From NCBI RefSeq assembly GCF_037479095.1, contig NZ_JBBGZW010000001.1, positions 744,001 to 808,000 of the forward strand: a DNA stretch of 64,000 nucleotides, read 5' to 3'. Of this stretch, positions 53,189-64,000 are shown in pieces. The DNA is from Pantoea nemavictus. Its GTDB lineage: Bacteria > Pseudomonadota > Gammaproteobacteria > Enterobacterales > Enterobacteriaceae. The notes below the pieces were generated by a model that did no database searches, was not told the DNA's origin, and saw nothing but the letters and a program-made list of their open reading frames with translations. The translations under genes were made by a program, and so were the position numbers. Within the stretch, counting starts at the first letter, position 1. Each line of letters begins with the position of its first letter.

Positions 53189-54105
53189 AACGCTGGTTTC
53201 AGCATGCGTTGTTGCGTCAGCAGGGTTGCCTGCTGACGCACTTCTTGCCAGATGGCTTCCGCCGCGGGCGTTAGCGAGCGGTTTTTCCGCTTTATCAGCA
53301 TCAAACTACGATTAATTTCCGGATAGAGACGTCGCACCGTGAGTTTGCGTCCTGATGGCAACGGCAATGCCAGCGCCGGCAAAATGCTGATACCAATCCC
53401 CGCTTCCACCATCGGATAAAGCGTGGCGGGATGACCGATTTCCTGTACCACATTCACACTCAGCGCCAACTGTTGCAGCGCGGCATCGACCAATACACGG
53501 CTGCCGGAAGCATAATCCTGCAGCACCATATTACGTCCCGCCAGCATTGACCATTGCGCCTGTTCTATGCGCGCCAGCTCATCATCTGCATGGCACAGCA
53601 GTAAAAAAGGCTCCTGCAAAATCTCTTCGCTATCGAAATCGGTATCATTGAGTGGGCCGATGACAATCCCAAAATCGACCTCGGCGTTGCGTACGCTTTG
53701 CAGCACCCATTGTTGAACTCTATCGTGCAGGATCACCCGGATATCGGGATAGCGCTGCTGGCTGCTGGCGAGACATTGCGGCATTAAATGTGCAGAAGGC
53801 GTTTGGCTGGCAGCCACGCGCACCGTGCCGCTACGCTGTTCGCCATAGCTGCGCACATCCAAAACCGTGGTATTGAGATCGTCCAGCAGGCGATTAAGCC
53901 GCGTGGCCAGCTGTTGTCCCGCTTCGGTGAGCATCACTTCACGCGTAGTACGATCCAGCAAACGGACGCCCATTTCTGCTTCCAACTCTTTAATGCTGTG
54001 GCTGACCGCCGACTGACTTAAACCAATCGCTTGTCCTGCCAGACTGAAGCTGCCGTGATGTGCGACTGCCACAAAGGTGCGTAGCTGACGTAAGGTATAA
54101 TTCAT
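53185..54105 (-). CDS. yfeR: LysR-family regulator YfeR
   Basis: A 306-residue LysR-type regulator: winged HTH at residues 1-60 ([20 protein letters not shown]) and a periplasmic-binding-protein-like effector domain from about 90. Divergent from yfeH, as in E. coli and Salmonella, where YfeR is reported to control yfeH in response to osmolarity. Confidence 0.88.
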   Translation of the reverse strand: MNYTLRQLRTFVAVAHHGSFSLAGQAIGLSQSAVSHSIKELEAEMGVRLLDRTTREVMLTEAGQQLATRLNRLLDDLNTTVLDVRSYGEQRSGTVRVAASQTPSAHLMPQCLASSQQRYPDIRVILHDRVQQWVLQSVRNAEVDFGIVIGPLNDTDFDSEEILQEPFLLLCHADDELARIEQAQWSMLAGRNMVLQDYASGSRVLVDAALQQLALSVNVVQEIGHPATLYPMVEAGIGISILPALALPLPSGRKLTVRRLYPEINRSLMLIKRKNRSLTPAAEAIWQEVRQQATLLTQQRMLKPAF

Positions 54106-54207
54106 CGATAATGCTCATAGATTGATGCAATAAATCAATTTTATTTCTAAACCCAGCGGGCGCACAATCAGCACCATCATTTTTTTAAATTTAACCGGAT
54201 TTTAACA

Positions 54208-55212
54208 ATGGGATTTTTACGCCTCGATCCAATGATGATTAAACTCATCATCACCGTGCTGCTGGCCAGCTTCATTCCTGCTAAAGGTGTCTTTGTCGAC
54301 ATTTTCGAATATCTGACCACCGCCGCCATCGCCCTGCTGTTCTTTATGCATGGCGCAAAATTGTCGCGTGAAAAGATCATTGCCGGGAGCAGCCACTGGC
54401 GTTTGCACCTATGGATTATGTGCAGCACCTTTGTCATTTTCCCGATTATTGGCTTGCTGATCGTTTGGTGGCATCCGGTGAACGTGAGCCCGGAGATCTA
54501 CACCGGCTTTATCTATCTGTGTATTCTGCCAGCGACCGTGCAGTCATCCATCGCTTTCACCTCAATGGCGGGTGGCAACGTGGCCGCTGCGGTATGTGCC
54601 GCTTCGGCCTCCAGCCTGCTGGGCGTATTTATTTCGCCACTGCTGGTGAATCTGGTGATGAATGTGCACAGCGAATTGCCAGGCAATGGTCTGGAGCAAA
54701 TTGGCAAAATCATGCTGCAACTGCTGGTGCCGTTTGTTTTAGGGCATTTGTCGCGTCGCTGGATTGGTGCCTGGGTTGAGAAACATCGCAGCCTGATTGG
54801 CAAAACTGACCAAACCTCAATTCTGCTGGTGGTCTACTCCGCCTTTAGCGAAGCGGTGGTGAACGGTATCTGGCATCGCGTTGGCGTTGATACCTTGCTG
54901 TGGATTTTAGTGGGCAGCGTGCTGGTACTGTTTATTGCGTTGGCGATTAACCTGGCTGCATCGCGTTTGTTTGGCTTTAGCCGCGCAGATGAAATTGTGG
55001 TGCTGTTCTGTGGCTCGAAAAAGAGTTTGGCGAATGGGGTACCCATGGCCAACATTCTGTTCCCAGCCAGTGCCGTGGGGATTATCGTCTTACCGCTGAT
55101 GATCTTCCATCAGGTGCAATTAATGGTGTGCTCTTTCATTGCCCAACGCTATAAGGCTGGCAATGAGAAGCGACTGGCGCAGCAGCAGTCAGTTGAAATT
55201 CAGAAATCTTAA
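54208..55212 (+). CDS. yfeH: YfeH, bile acid:sodium symporter-family transporter
   Basis: A 334-residue, roughly ten-helix protein of the SBF-like family. Segments FFMHGAKLSREKI, LPATVQSSIAFTSMAGGNVA and CGSKKSLANGVPMANILF are the conserved substrate and ion-binding regions. The natural substrate is not known. It is divergent from its likely regulator yfeR. Confidence 0.88.
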   Translation: MGFLRLDPMMIKLIITVLLASFIPAKGVFVDIFEYLTTAAIALLFFMHGAKLSREKIIAGSSHWRLHLWIMCSTFVIFPIIGLLIVWWHPVNVSPEIYTGFIYLCILPATVQSSIAFTSMAGGNVAAAVCAASASSLLGVFISPLLVNLVMNVHSELPGNGLEQIGKIMLQLLVPFVLGHLSRRWIGAWVEKHRSLIGKTDQTSILLVVYSAFSEAVVNGIWHRVGVDTLLWILVGSVLVLFIALAINLAASRLFGFSRADEIVVLFCGSKKSLANGVPMANILFPASAVGIIVLPLMIFHQVQLMVCSFIAQRYKAGNEKRLAQQQSVEIQKS

Positions 55213-55214
55213 GG

Positions 55215-55242
55215 AAAACGGCCCGCAAATGCGGGCCGTTTT
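55215..55242. terminator. Bidirectional terminator between yfeH and ypeB
   Basis: AAAACGGCCCGC and GCGGGCCGTTTT form a 12-base perfect stem around AAAT. Confidence 0.95.
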
Positions 55243-55243
55243 G

Positions 55244-55462
55244 TTATTCGCTACGTTTGAGCGGTTTGACCAGAGCTTCCAGCCCCTCACTCTTGATCAC
55301 CAACGTTAACTGCATTAATTCACCTAGTTTACCGGCCGGAAATTCATCTTTGCGCGCGAACCACAACAGGTACTCTTCCGGCACATCAATCAGTACCCGG
55401 CCTTTATATTTGCCGAACGGCATCACGGTATTGGCAATTTCAACCAGCTGCTGTTTATCCAC
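55244..55462 (-). CDS. ypeB: YpeB, DUF3820 family protein
   Basis: A 72-residue protein matching E. coli YpeB (MPFGKYKGRVLIDVPEEYLL is the family core). The same fold element occurs in putative quorum-sensing-regulated or nuclease-associated proteins, but its role is not known. It begins one base after the ligA stop, so the two are co-transcribed. Confidence 0.9.
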   Translation of the reverse strand: MDKQQLVEIANTVMPFGKYKGRVLIDVPEEYLLWFARKDEFPAGKLGELMQLTLVIKSEGLEALVKPLKRSE

Positions 55463-55463
55463 G

Positions 55464-57488
<2,025 letters not shown>

Positions 57489-57501
57489 TTATCCGATAAA
57501 A

Positions 57502-57522
57502 AACCCCCGACATGCGGGGGTT
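57502..57522 (-). terminator. Terminator between zipA and ligA
   Basis: On the minus strand AACCCCCG and CGGGGGTT pair and TTTTTT follows. It would end zipA transcripts, leaving ligA-ypeB with its own or read-through expression. Confidence 0.85.
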
Positions 57523-57550
57523 GTATTTAGTTTGATTCAGTTAGCGGCGA

Positions 57551-58531
57551 TTAACCGATAACTTCGCGAATACGCGTCTTGTAGGTTTCCAGCTTCTGTG
57601 GCGTCATCATGCGACGCTCATCATCCAGCACCACGCCGCCAACATCATCAGCGATACGTTGGGCGGATTGCAGCATTAGTTTGAAATTCTGATTCGCATC
57701 ACCGTATGACGGCACCATCATAAAGATGGAGATGCCCGGCGTGGAGAAATTGCCCATTTCATCCGGATCGAAAGAACCTGGTTTCACCATATTCGCCAAA
57801 CTGAACAGCACTGGGCCGCTGCCTGCCGGGCTGAGATGACGATGGAAAATGTTCATTTCACCAAACTGGAAGCCGGCCTGCAGAATGCCCTGCAACAGCG
57901 CTTCACCGTTCAGTTCACCACCTGCATGTGCAGCGACGTGCAGCACTAACACCGCTTCTTTTTTGCTGCCCGGCGCTGCAGCTTGCTGCGGCGCTTCATT
58001 GTGATGCGCTACAGGAGCTTCATGTTCCAATTCAGGCTCTTCTGCCGCCTGGAACTCTGGCGCAGGCTGAGTGGCTGAAAGCGGCTCATTATCCAATAAA
58101 GGATCAGCCTGAATCGGCTGTGCTACAGGTGCTGGGGTTGGCTTAACCGGTGGCGCCTGAAGCGGGGCAGCGGGTTTCCGGGCTTCCGGCTCATCATCAA
58201 GTAGCGGATCACCTAATAAGGGATCGGATTGGCGTGATACTGGCTGACGCGCAGGCTCAGGTGCACGTGACGGATTAACCGGACGTGGCGTAAATTCAGG
58301 CTCTTCATCAGCATCACGATGACGGCGCACGCGGACTTCGCCGACGCCATCATCATCTTCTTCGCTCAGCAGATCTTCATCGGCTTCTTCGCGCTGTTTC
58401 AGACGTTTGTGCGGGCGATCACGAAACACGGAGGAGCGCTCTTTACGGCTGGTCCACAGTCCATGAAGTAGCAGCGCTATTATGGCGATCGCGCCAACAA
58501 CGATTAATATCAGACGCAAATCCTGCATCAT
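57551..58531 (-). CDS. zipA: Cell division protein ZipA
   Basis: A 326-residue division protein that tethers FtsZ to the membrane. Residues 5-26 form the N-terminal anchor ([20 protein letters not shown]), followed by a charged segment and a Pro/Glu/Ala-rich linker (about 60-185) containing repeated DPLLDxE units, then the FtsZ-binding domain (about 190-326). The ATG at 58531 replaces the longer frame from 58570. It is divergent from cysZ, as in E. coli. Confidence 0.94.
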   Translation of the reverse strand: MMQDLRLILIVVGAIAIIALLLHGLWTSRKERSSVFRDRPHKRLKQREEADEDLLSEEDDDGVGEVRVRRHRDADEEPEFTPRPVNPSRAPEPARQPVSRQSDPLLGDPLLDDEPEARKPAAPLQAPPVKPTPAPVAQPIQADPLLDNEPLSATQPAPEFQAAEEPELEHEAPVAHHNEAPQQAAAPGSKKEAVLVLHVAAHAGGELNGEALLQGILQAGFQFGEMNIFHRHLSPAGSGPVLFSLANMVKPGSFDPDEMGNFSTPGISIFMMVPSYGDANQNFKLMLQSAQRIADDVGGVVLDDERRMMTPQKLETYKTRIREVIG

Positions 58532-58748
58532 TGTATTCTCTGTTGTTCCAATACCTTGCCACCACGGCAAACTTTATCCTCTAACTGTATTTGCCCAGCT
58601 AAACAAGTGCAAGTCTGTGCAGTATTTTCTGACAAATTAGATAGCTGCCCCACGCTTTTTTGCTGTTTTTTCGCGCAAAGCATGCCTGTAGCCGATAAAA
58701 AGCCAGGTTATGATGTTCGCGCCGCTATTTTTAGGAGAAAGGCTCGCT

Positions 58749-59507
58749 ATGCCCGCAGTGAATTCAGTCTCAACATTTAATGGTGTTCACTACTTTGCCG
58801 AAGGATGGAAACTGGTGCGCCTGCCAGGCATTCGTCGCTATGTCATCATGCCGCTACTGATCAACATCCTGCTGCTTGGCGGAGCCTTTATCTGGCTATT
58901 CCAGCGTCTTGGTTTGTGGATCCCTGCCATGATGTCGTATATCCCTGACTGGCTGCAGTGGTTGAGCTATCTGCTGTGGCCACTCTCGGTAATCACGATT
59001 GTGTTGGTGTTCAGCTATTTCTTTTCAACCCTCGCTAACTTACTTGCCGCACCGTTTTGCGGCTTACTTGCTGAACAGTTGGAAGGTCGTTTGACGGGTA
59101 CACCGCTGCCCGATAGCGGCTGGATGGGGCTGGTTAAAGATGTTCCACGCATCATGAAACGAGAATTACAGAAGCTCGGCTACTACTTGCCGCGTGCGCT
59201 CGGTTTATTACTGCTTCACTTCATCCCCGGATTTGGACAAACCGTCGCCCCCATTCTATGGTTTTTATTCAGTGCGTGGATGCTGTCGGTGCAATATTGC
59301 GACTATCCGTTTGATAATCACAAGGTGAGCTTCCATCAGATGCGCCGGGCTTTACGCCAGCATAAAACGGCAAATATGCAGTTTGGTGCGCTGGTAAGCC
59401 TGTTCACCATGATTCCCATTATCAATCTGGCCATTTTGCCTGTCGCCGTTTGCGGCGCAACGGCAATGTGGGTGGATCGTTACCGCCCGCAGCATGCGCG
59501 TCATTAA
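58749..59507 (+). CDS. cysZ: Sulfate transporter CysZ
   Basis: A 252-residue inner membrane sulfate permease with two central and two partial helices in the family fold. The block [21 protein letters not shown] opens the protein and [18 protein letters not shown] is conserved. It supplies sulfate for assimilation and lies next to cysK. The start at 58749 has AAAGG six bases upstream; the frame extends to 58710. Confidence 0.93.
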   Translation: MPAVNSVSTFNGVHYFAEGWKLVRLPGIRRYVIMPLLINILLLGGAFIWLFQRLGLWIPAMMSYIPDWLQWLSYLLWPLSVITIVLVFSYFFSTLANLLAAPFCGLLAEQLEGRLTGTPLPDSGWMGLVKDVPRIMKRELQKLGYYLPRALGLLLLHFIPGFGQTVAPILWFLFSAWMLSVQYCDYPFDNHKVSFHQMRRALRQHKTANMQFGALVSLFTMIPIINLAILPVAVCGATAMWVDRYRPQHARH

Positions 59508-59518
59508 AGCGTTAAATT

Positions 59519-59542
59519 GCCTTATGCATTTTTGCATAAGGC
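59519..59542 (+). terminator. Hairpin after cysZ
   Basis: GCCTTATGCA and TGCATAAGGC form a ten-base stem with a TTTT loop. Little T-run follows. Confidence 0.7.
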
Positions 59543-59647
59543 TTATGGTTGTGCGCTATATAGATATGCGATTTCTTTCCTTCCGCACATCGGCAGAAAA
59601 GGTATGCTCTGAGGGTTCCCAATATTTCATACAGTTAAGGACGAGCT

Positions 59648-60619
59648 ATGAGTAAGATCTATGAAGACAACTCTCTGACAATTGGTCATACGCCGCTGGT
59701 TCGACTGAACCGCATCGGTAACGGCCGCATTCTGGCTAAGGTCGAGTCGCGCAACCCGAGCTTCAGCATCAAATGCCGTATCGGTGCCAATATGATTTGG
59801 GACGCGGAAAAACGCGGTATTCTAAAACCGGGTGTTGAACTGGTTGAACCCACCAGTGGTAACACCGGTATTGCCCTGGCTTATGTGGCCGCAGCGCGCG
59901 GTTACAAGCTGACGCTGACCATGCCAGAAACCATGTCGATTGAACGCCGTAAGTTGCTCAAAGCGTTGGGCGCGAACCTGGTGCTGACCGAAGGTCCAAA
60001 AGGCATGAAAGGTGCCATCGCCAAAGCGGAAGAGATTGTTGCCAGCGATCCCGATAAATATGTCCTGCTGCAGCAGTTCAGCAATCCGGCAAACCCTGAA
60101 ATCCACGAGAAAACCACCGGCCCAGAAATCTGGGAAGATACCGATGGCGAAGTGGATGTATTCATCGCTGGCGTCGGCACGGGCGGTACGCTGACTGGCG
60201 TGAGCCGCTACATCAAAAACACTAAAGGTAAGAAAGAGCTTATTACCGTTGCGGTTGAACCGACTGATTCTCCTGTTATCGCCCAAGCGTTGGCTGGCGA
60301 AGAGATTAAGCCAGGCCCACACAAAATTCAGGGCATCGGTGCCGGCTTCATTCCGGGTAACCTTGATCTGAAACTGATTGACCGTGTTGTGGCGATCACT
60401 AACGAAGAAGCTATCAGCACCGCACGCCAACTGATGGAAGAGGAAGGCATTCTGGCAGGGATCTCCTCGGGTGCCGCAGTTGCCGCAGCGTTGAAGCTGC
60501 AGGAAGATGAAGCCTTTGCCAATAAGAATATTGTGGTGATTCTGCCCTCCTCCGGCGAGCGCTATTTAAGTACTGCACTGTTTGCCGATCTTTTCACTGA
60601 GAAAGAACTGCAGCAGTGA
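59648..60619 (+). CDS. cysK: Cysteine synthase A
   Basis: A 323-residue O-acetylserine sulfhydrylase that makes cysteine from O-acetylserine and sulfide. The PLP lysine is Lys42 in [12 protein letters not shown], the substrate loop is [11 protein letters not shown] and the phosphate-binding loop [10 protein letters not shown]. Start at 59648 after AAGGACG. Expression is probably under CysB, as in enterobacteria generally. Confidence 0.97.
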   Translation: MSKIYEDNSLTIGHTPLVRLNRIGNGRILAKVESRNPSFSIKCRIGANMIWDAEKRGILKPGVELVEPTSGNTGIALAYVAAARGYKLTLTMPETMSIERRKLLKALGANLVLTEGPKGMKGAIAKAEEIVASDPDKYVLLQQFSNPANPEIHEKTTGPEIWEDTDGEVDVFIAGVGTGGTLTGVSRYIKNTKGKKELITVAVEPTDSPVIAQALAGEEIKPGPHKIQGIGAGFIPGNLDLKLIDRVVAITNEEAISTARQLMEEEGILAGISSGAAVAAALKLQEDEAFANKNIVVILPSSGERYLSTALFADLFTEKELQQ

Positions 60620-60641
60620 TGCCAGAATTCTGAAACTGACG

Positions 60642-60669
60642 AAAAAAGCACCCAAATGGGTGCTTTTTT
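60642..60669 (+). terminator. Terminator of cysK
   Basis: AAAAAAGCACCC and GGGTGCTTTTTT form a 12-base stem with loop AAAT. Confidence 0.95.
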
Positions 60670-61007
60670 GTGGTGCAGATCTCACTTTTATAACCAGACA
60701 GATTGCTTTCAGTGATGGGGCTCTGGTATTTAAGCTTCCAATTATTTCGGTGCCTGAAATTAATCTCCCTTTGAAGTGGATCAAGCTGAATCGATTTACT
60801 GATTTGGCGAAACGGCGAATCACGGCATAATGAGAAGAGTGACGTATTCGTGCAGTTTTTGATCTGTCACTGTTAATGACGTACTCATTCGAGCGCATTT
60901 TTTGGTGAGCTTAATGCCATACCAGCGCACCTACACAGGCTAAAGTTACGGCTCCAGGCTAGACTTTAGATCCATAACACCAAACCTGATAAAGTTGGGG
61001 AAATAGA
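60670..61007 (+). promoter_or_regulatory. ptsH upstream regulatory region, no gene
   Basis: This 338-base stretch separates cysK from ptsH. The short frames in it have no ribosome sites or recognisable product. In E. coli the ptsH region has several promoters controlled by CRP and Cra; TTTTGATCTGTCAC near 60858 may be a CRP half-site. Exact promoters are not resolved here. Confidence 0.45.
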
Positions 61008-61265
61008 ATGTTCCAGCAAGAAGTTACCATTACCGCACCTAACGGCCTTCATACCCGTCCTGCAGCTCAGTTCGTGAAAGAAGCAAAGGCTTTCCAGTCA
61101 GAAATCACTGTGACTTCCAATGGCAAATCCGCCAGCGCGAAAAGCCTGTTCAAACTGCAGACTTTGGGTCTGACTCAGGGTACGGTTGTTACGCTGTCTG
61201 CTGAAGGTGAAGATGAGCAGCAAGCGGTTGAGCACCTGGTCAAGCTGATGGCTGAGCTGGAGTAA
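61008..61265 (+). CDS. ptsH: PTS phosphocarrier protein HPr
   Basis: An 85-residue protein that carries phosphate from enzyme I to sugar-specific IIA domains. The active His15 is in NGLHTRPAA and Ser46 in SAKSLFKL. First gene of ptsHI-crr. Confidence 0.98.
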   Translation: MFQQEVTITAPNGLHTRPAAQFVKEAKAFQSEITVTSNGKSASAKSLFKLQTLGLTQGTVVTLSAEGEDEQQAVEHLVKLMAELE

Positions 61266-61323
61266 CCGGCTCAGTTCGCAACTAAACCGACCCCTTTGCC
61301 CCATTGAGTGCAAATATCTTGAT

Positions 61324-61342
61324 CGCGGACAACCTGTCCGCG
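61324..61342 (+). promoter_or_regulatory. Hairpin in the ptsH-ptsI intergenic region
   Basis: CGCGGACA-ACC-TGTCCGCG is a perfect eight-base stem in a 157-base gap between ptsH and ptsI. No T-run follows. It may stabilise ptsH mRNA or mark a processing site. Confidence 0.55.
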
Positions 61343-61422
61343 TTATTGCATCTTTAGAGTACTGCTCCGCGACAGTGGCGACGCATTGGGTCAATGAGCC
61401 ATCGTGATTAAAAGGTAGGGTT

Positions 61423-63150
61423 ATGATTTCAGGCATTTTAGCATCACCGGGTATCGCTTTCGGCAACGCACTGCTGCTGAAGGAAGATGAGATCGTCATC
61501 AGCCGTAAAAAAATTACCGACGATCAGGTTGAGCAGGAAGTTCAGCGCTTCCTCGATGGACGCAGCAGCGCTGCTTCACAGCTCGAAGCCATTCGCATTA
61601 AAGCCGGTGAAACCTTCGGTGAAGAGAAAGCTGCGATCTTTGAAGGTCACATCATGCTGCTCGAAGACGAAGAGCTTGAGCAGGAAATCATCGACCTGAT
61701 TAAAAAAGATCACGCCACTGCTGATGCTGCCGCTCACTCTGTGATCGAAGGCCAGGCCGTTGCGCTGGAAGAGTTGGACGACGAATACCTGAAAGAGCGT
61801 GCGGCTGATGTACGTGATATCGGTAAGCGTCTGCTGCAGAACATCTTGGGTCTGCACATTGTCGACCTGAGCGCGATTGCTGAAGAATCTATTCTGGTGG
61901 CCAAAGATTTAACGCCTTCAGAAACCGCACAGCTGAACCTGAAAAAGGTGCTGGGCTTTATTACCGATCTGGGTGGCCGTACTTCTCACACCTCGATCAT
62001 GGCGCGTTCGCTTGAGCTGCCTGCCATTGTCGGCACCGGCAACGTTACCGCAACCGTGAAAAACGGTGATTTCCTGATCATTGATGGCGTGAATAACAAA
62101 ATTTACGTTAATCCATCAGAAGATGTGCTGGAAGAGCTGAAAGCCATTCAGACACAATACCTGTCTGAGAAGCATGAGCTGGCAAAATTGAAAGATCTGC
62201 CCGCGATTACGCTGGACGGACATCAGGTTGAAGTCTGCGCCAACATCGGTACAGTGCGCGACGTCGCGGGTGCTGAACGTAACGGCGCTGAAGGCGTTGG
62301 CTTGTATCGTACCGAATTCCTGTTTATGGACCGTGATTCACTGCCAACTGAAGAAGAGCAGTTCCAGGCTTACAAAGCCGTGGCGGAAGCTGTGGGTTCA
62401 CAGGCGGTCATCGTGCGTACCATGGATATCGGTGGCGACAAAGATCTGCCTTACATGAACCTGCCGAAAGAGGACAACCCGTTCCTCGGCTGGCGCGCGA
62501 TCCGTATCGCGATGGACCGTAAAGAGATTCTGCATGCGCAGCTGCGCGCAATTCTGCGTGCCTCCTCTTTCGGAAAATTACGCATCATGTTCCCAATGAT
62601 TATTTCAGTAGAAGAAGTTCGCATCCTGAAAGGCGAGCTGGAGCTGCTGAAAGCGCAACTGCGCGAAGAGGGCAAATCCTTTGATGAGACCATTGAAGTG
62701 GGCATCATGGTGGAAACGCCAGCCTCCGCAGTGATTGCCCGCCATCTGGCGAAAGAAGTCGACTTCTTTAGTATTGGGACAAATGACCTGACGCAGTATA
62801 CTCTGGCGGTCGATCGTGGTAATGATTTGATTTCACACCTCTATAACCCAATGACGCCGTCTGTTCTTGGCCTCATTAAGCAAGTGATCGATGCATCACA
62901 TGCCGAAGGGAAATGGACCGGCATGTGTGGTGAGCTGGCTGGTGATGAACGTGCTACACTACTGTTACTGGGAATGGGGCTGGATGAATTCAGCATGAGC
63001 GCCATTTCAATCCCAAGCATCAAGAAGATCATTCGTAATACTAATTTCGAAGATGCGAAGGCATTGGCGGAGCAGGCTCTGGATCAACCGACAGCGGATG
63101 ATTTGATGAATTTGGTCAACAAGTTCATCAAAGAAAAAACGCTCTGCTGA
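61423..63150 (+). CDS. ptsI: PTS enzyme I
   Basis: A 575-residue phosphoenolpyruvate-protein phosphotransferase. The phosphorylated histidine is in [13 protein letters not shown] (about residue 189), and the PEP-binding barrel has [23 protein letters not shown] and the cysteine in [10 protein letters not shown] (about 502). Length equals E. coli enzyme I. Preceded by AAAGGTAGGG. Confidence 0.98.
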   Translation: MISGILASPGIAFGNALLLKEDEIVISRKKITDDQVEQEVQRFLDGRSSAASQLEAIRIKAGETFGEEKAAIFEGHIMLLEDEELEQEIIDLIKKDHATADAAAHSVIEGQAVALEELDDEYLKERAADVRDIGKRLLQNILGLHIVDLSAIAEESILVAKDLTPSETAQLNLKKVLGFITDLGGRTSHTSIMARSLELPAIVGTGNVTATVKNGDFLIIDGVNNKIYVNPSEDVLEELKAIQTQYLSEKHELAKLKDLPAITLDGHQVEVCANIGTVRDVAGAERNGAEGVGLYRTEFLFMDRDSLPTEEEQFQAYKAVAEAVGSQAVIVRTMDIGGDKDLPYMNLPKEDNPFLGWRAIRIAMDRKEILHAQLRAILRASSFGKLRIMFPMIISVEEVRILKGELELLKAQLREEGKSFDETIEVGIMVETPASAVIARHLAKEVDFFSIGTNDLTQYTLAVDRGNDLISHLYNPMTPSVLGLIKQVIDASHAEGKWTGMCGELAGDERATLLLLGMGLDEFSMSAISIPSIKKIIRNTNFEDAKALAEQALDQPTADDLMNLVNKFIKEKTLC

Positions 63151-63191
63151 TCCACGGACGCTAGCCTCAAATTACTGCTTAGGAGAAGATC

Positions 63192-63695
63192 ATGGGTTTG
63201 TTTTCTAAACTTTTTGGCGAAAAATCAGAGAGCGCGTCAGGCACTATTGATATCGTTGCGCCTCTGTCAGGCGAAATCGTAAATATCGAAGACGTACCTG
63301 ATGTGGTATTCGCTGAGAAAATTGTTGGCGACGGTATCGCAATCAAACCAACCGGCAACAAAATGGTTGCACCAGTTGATGGTACTATCGGCAAGATTTT
63401 CGAAACTAACCACGCATTTTCAATCGAGTCTGATAACGGCATTGAGCTATTTGTTCACTTCGGTATCGATACGGTTGAGCTTAAAGGTGAAGGTTTCAAA
63501 CGCATCGCTGAAGAAGGCCAGAAGGTTAAGAAAGGCGACGTGGTGATCGAGTTTGATCTGGCATTGCTGGAAGAGAAAGCTAAATCCACGCTGACGCCGG
63601 TTGTAATCTCGAACATGGACGAGATTAAAGACCTGATCAAACTCTCCGGTCAGGTAACGGTTGGCGAAACGCCGGTTATCCGTATCAGGAAGTAA
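63192..63695 (+). CDS. crr: PTS glucose-specific enzyme IIA (Crr)
   Basis: A 167-residue IIA-Glc. Active His89 lies in [13 protein letters not shown] and the neighbouring His74 in ETNHAFSIE. It passes phosphate to glucose permease and regulates adenylate cyclase and sugar permeases. TAGGAGAA precedes the start at 63192. Confidence 0.98.
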   Translation: MGLFSKLFGEKSESASGTIDIVAPLSGEIVNIEDVPDVVFAEKIVGDGIAIKPTGNKMVAPVDGTIGKIFETNHAFSIESDNGIELFVHFGIDTVELKGEGFKRIAEEGQKVKKGDVVIEFDLALLEEKAKSTLTPVVISNMDEIKDLIKLSGQVTVGETPVIRIRK

Positions 63696-63718
63696 GCTTC
63701 GGCTGATTCGTGAGAATT

Positions 63719-63748
63719 AAAAACGGCGCCCATTGGGTGCCGTTTTTG
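63719..63748 (+). terminator. Terminator of ptsHI-crr
   Basis: AAAACGGCGCCCA and GGGTGCCGTTTTT pair with one G-T wobble around a TT loop, then T-rich sequence. Confidence 0.9.
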
Positions 63749-63832
63749 TTTGAGAGAATGGTTGAAGCTACCGGCCTCCTGCCTTTATCAGCAAACAAAA
63801 TGCCTGAAGAGGTTGAACACCCACGTAAAATA

Positions 63833-64000
63833 TTAATCCTGCTTCCAGCGCGGCAGCCTTAACGTCAACTCTAATCCCCCTTCCGGGCGATTTACCGCCT
63901 GTACTTCACCGTGATGCGCCAGAATCACTTTGCGTACGATGGAAAGCCCCAATCCATAGCCTTTACCCATCAGCGGTGAATTGACCCGGACAAAGGGATC
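63833..64000 (-). CDS. 3' end of a sensor histidine kinase gene, partial
   Basis: The last 55 codons of a minus-strand gene cut by the window edge. The ATPase-lid and G2 box GKGYGLGLSIVRKVILAHHG identify the HATPase_c domain of a histidine kinase, followed by a beta strand pair ending LPRWKQD. Which kinase cannot be told. In E. coli pdxK converges on crr here, so this is a local difference. Confidence 0.85.
   Translation of the reverse strand, partial: DPFVRVNSPLMGKGYGLGLSIVRKVILAHHGEVQAVNRPEGGLELTLRLPRWKQD

Overview
The window looks like chromosome from a gammaproteobacterium of the Erwiniaceae, most likely Pantoea or a close relative. Gene order follows the Escherichia coli backbone: smrB-sixA-fadJI-yfcZ-fadL-mlaA-yfdC-argW, then ypdK-alaC-ypdAB-glk, ypeC-mntH-nupC, alaX/alaW-yfeC-gltX-valUXY-lysV, and yfeR-yfeH-ypeB-ligA-zipA-cysZ-cysK-ptsHI-crr. 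The departures are typical of plant-associated enterobacteria: an indolepyruvate decarboxylase gene (ipdC) beside glk, a ccm cluster between mlaA and yfdC, and separate ccmH and ccmI. The genus is inferred from gene content and protein similarity recalled from memory; no search was run.

Layout. 1-7.1 kb: end of smrB, sixA, the anaerobic-type beta-oxidation pair fadIJ, yfcZ, fadL and mlaA, with FadR-like operators before both fadI and fadL. 7.2-14.1 kb: a nine-gene overlapping ccmABCDEFGHI operon for cytochrome c maturation on the minus strand. 14.4-15.5 kb: yfdC and tRNA-Arg(CCT). 15.5-22.7 kb: an AT-rich island next to the tRNA, with an integrase broken by three indels, small phage-type ORFs, an acyltransferase-3 protein, a remnant that looks like phage structural protein, and an MBOAT/SGNH pair of the kind that acylates surface polysaccharide. 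22.9-32.5 kb: accessory region with an AraC regulator and EamA exporter, an AriR-like protein, the pyruvate transporter yhjX with a YpdB-type direct repeat, small lipoproteins, a UspA-family protein, and an IclR regulator divergent from a DHA2/HlyD efflux pair.

32.7-48.2 kb: ypdK, alaC, a GNAT, ypdAB (the sensor-regulator pair that in E. coli controls yhjX), glk, ipdC, an aldo-keto reductase, ypeC, mntH with an MntR-like box, nupC, and a three-gene sulfur operon (flavin monooxygenase, thiol dioxygenase, four-domain rhodanese). 48.3-52.7 kb: two tRNA-Ala, a formate/nitrite channel, yfeC, gltX, three tRNA-Val and a tRNA-Lys followed by 180-bp tandem repeats carrying the tRNA 3' end, terminators and a highly structured segment, organised like the tyrT/rtT repeats of E. 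coli. 52.8-64 kb: a FlxA-like protein, yfeR/yfeH, ypeB, ligA, zipA, cysZ, cysK, the pts operon, and the 3' end of a histidine kinase gene.

The most distinctive items are the tRNA-Lys repeat/RNA element, the surface-acylation island at argW, the thiol-oxidation operon, the YpdB-yhjX circuit contained in one window, the paired IclR-type operators, and several very small genes (ypdK, two mini-lipoproteins, a 30-residue membrane protein).
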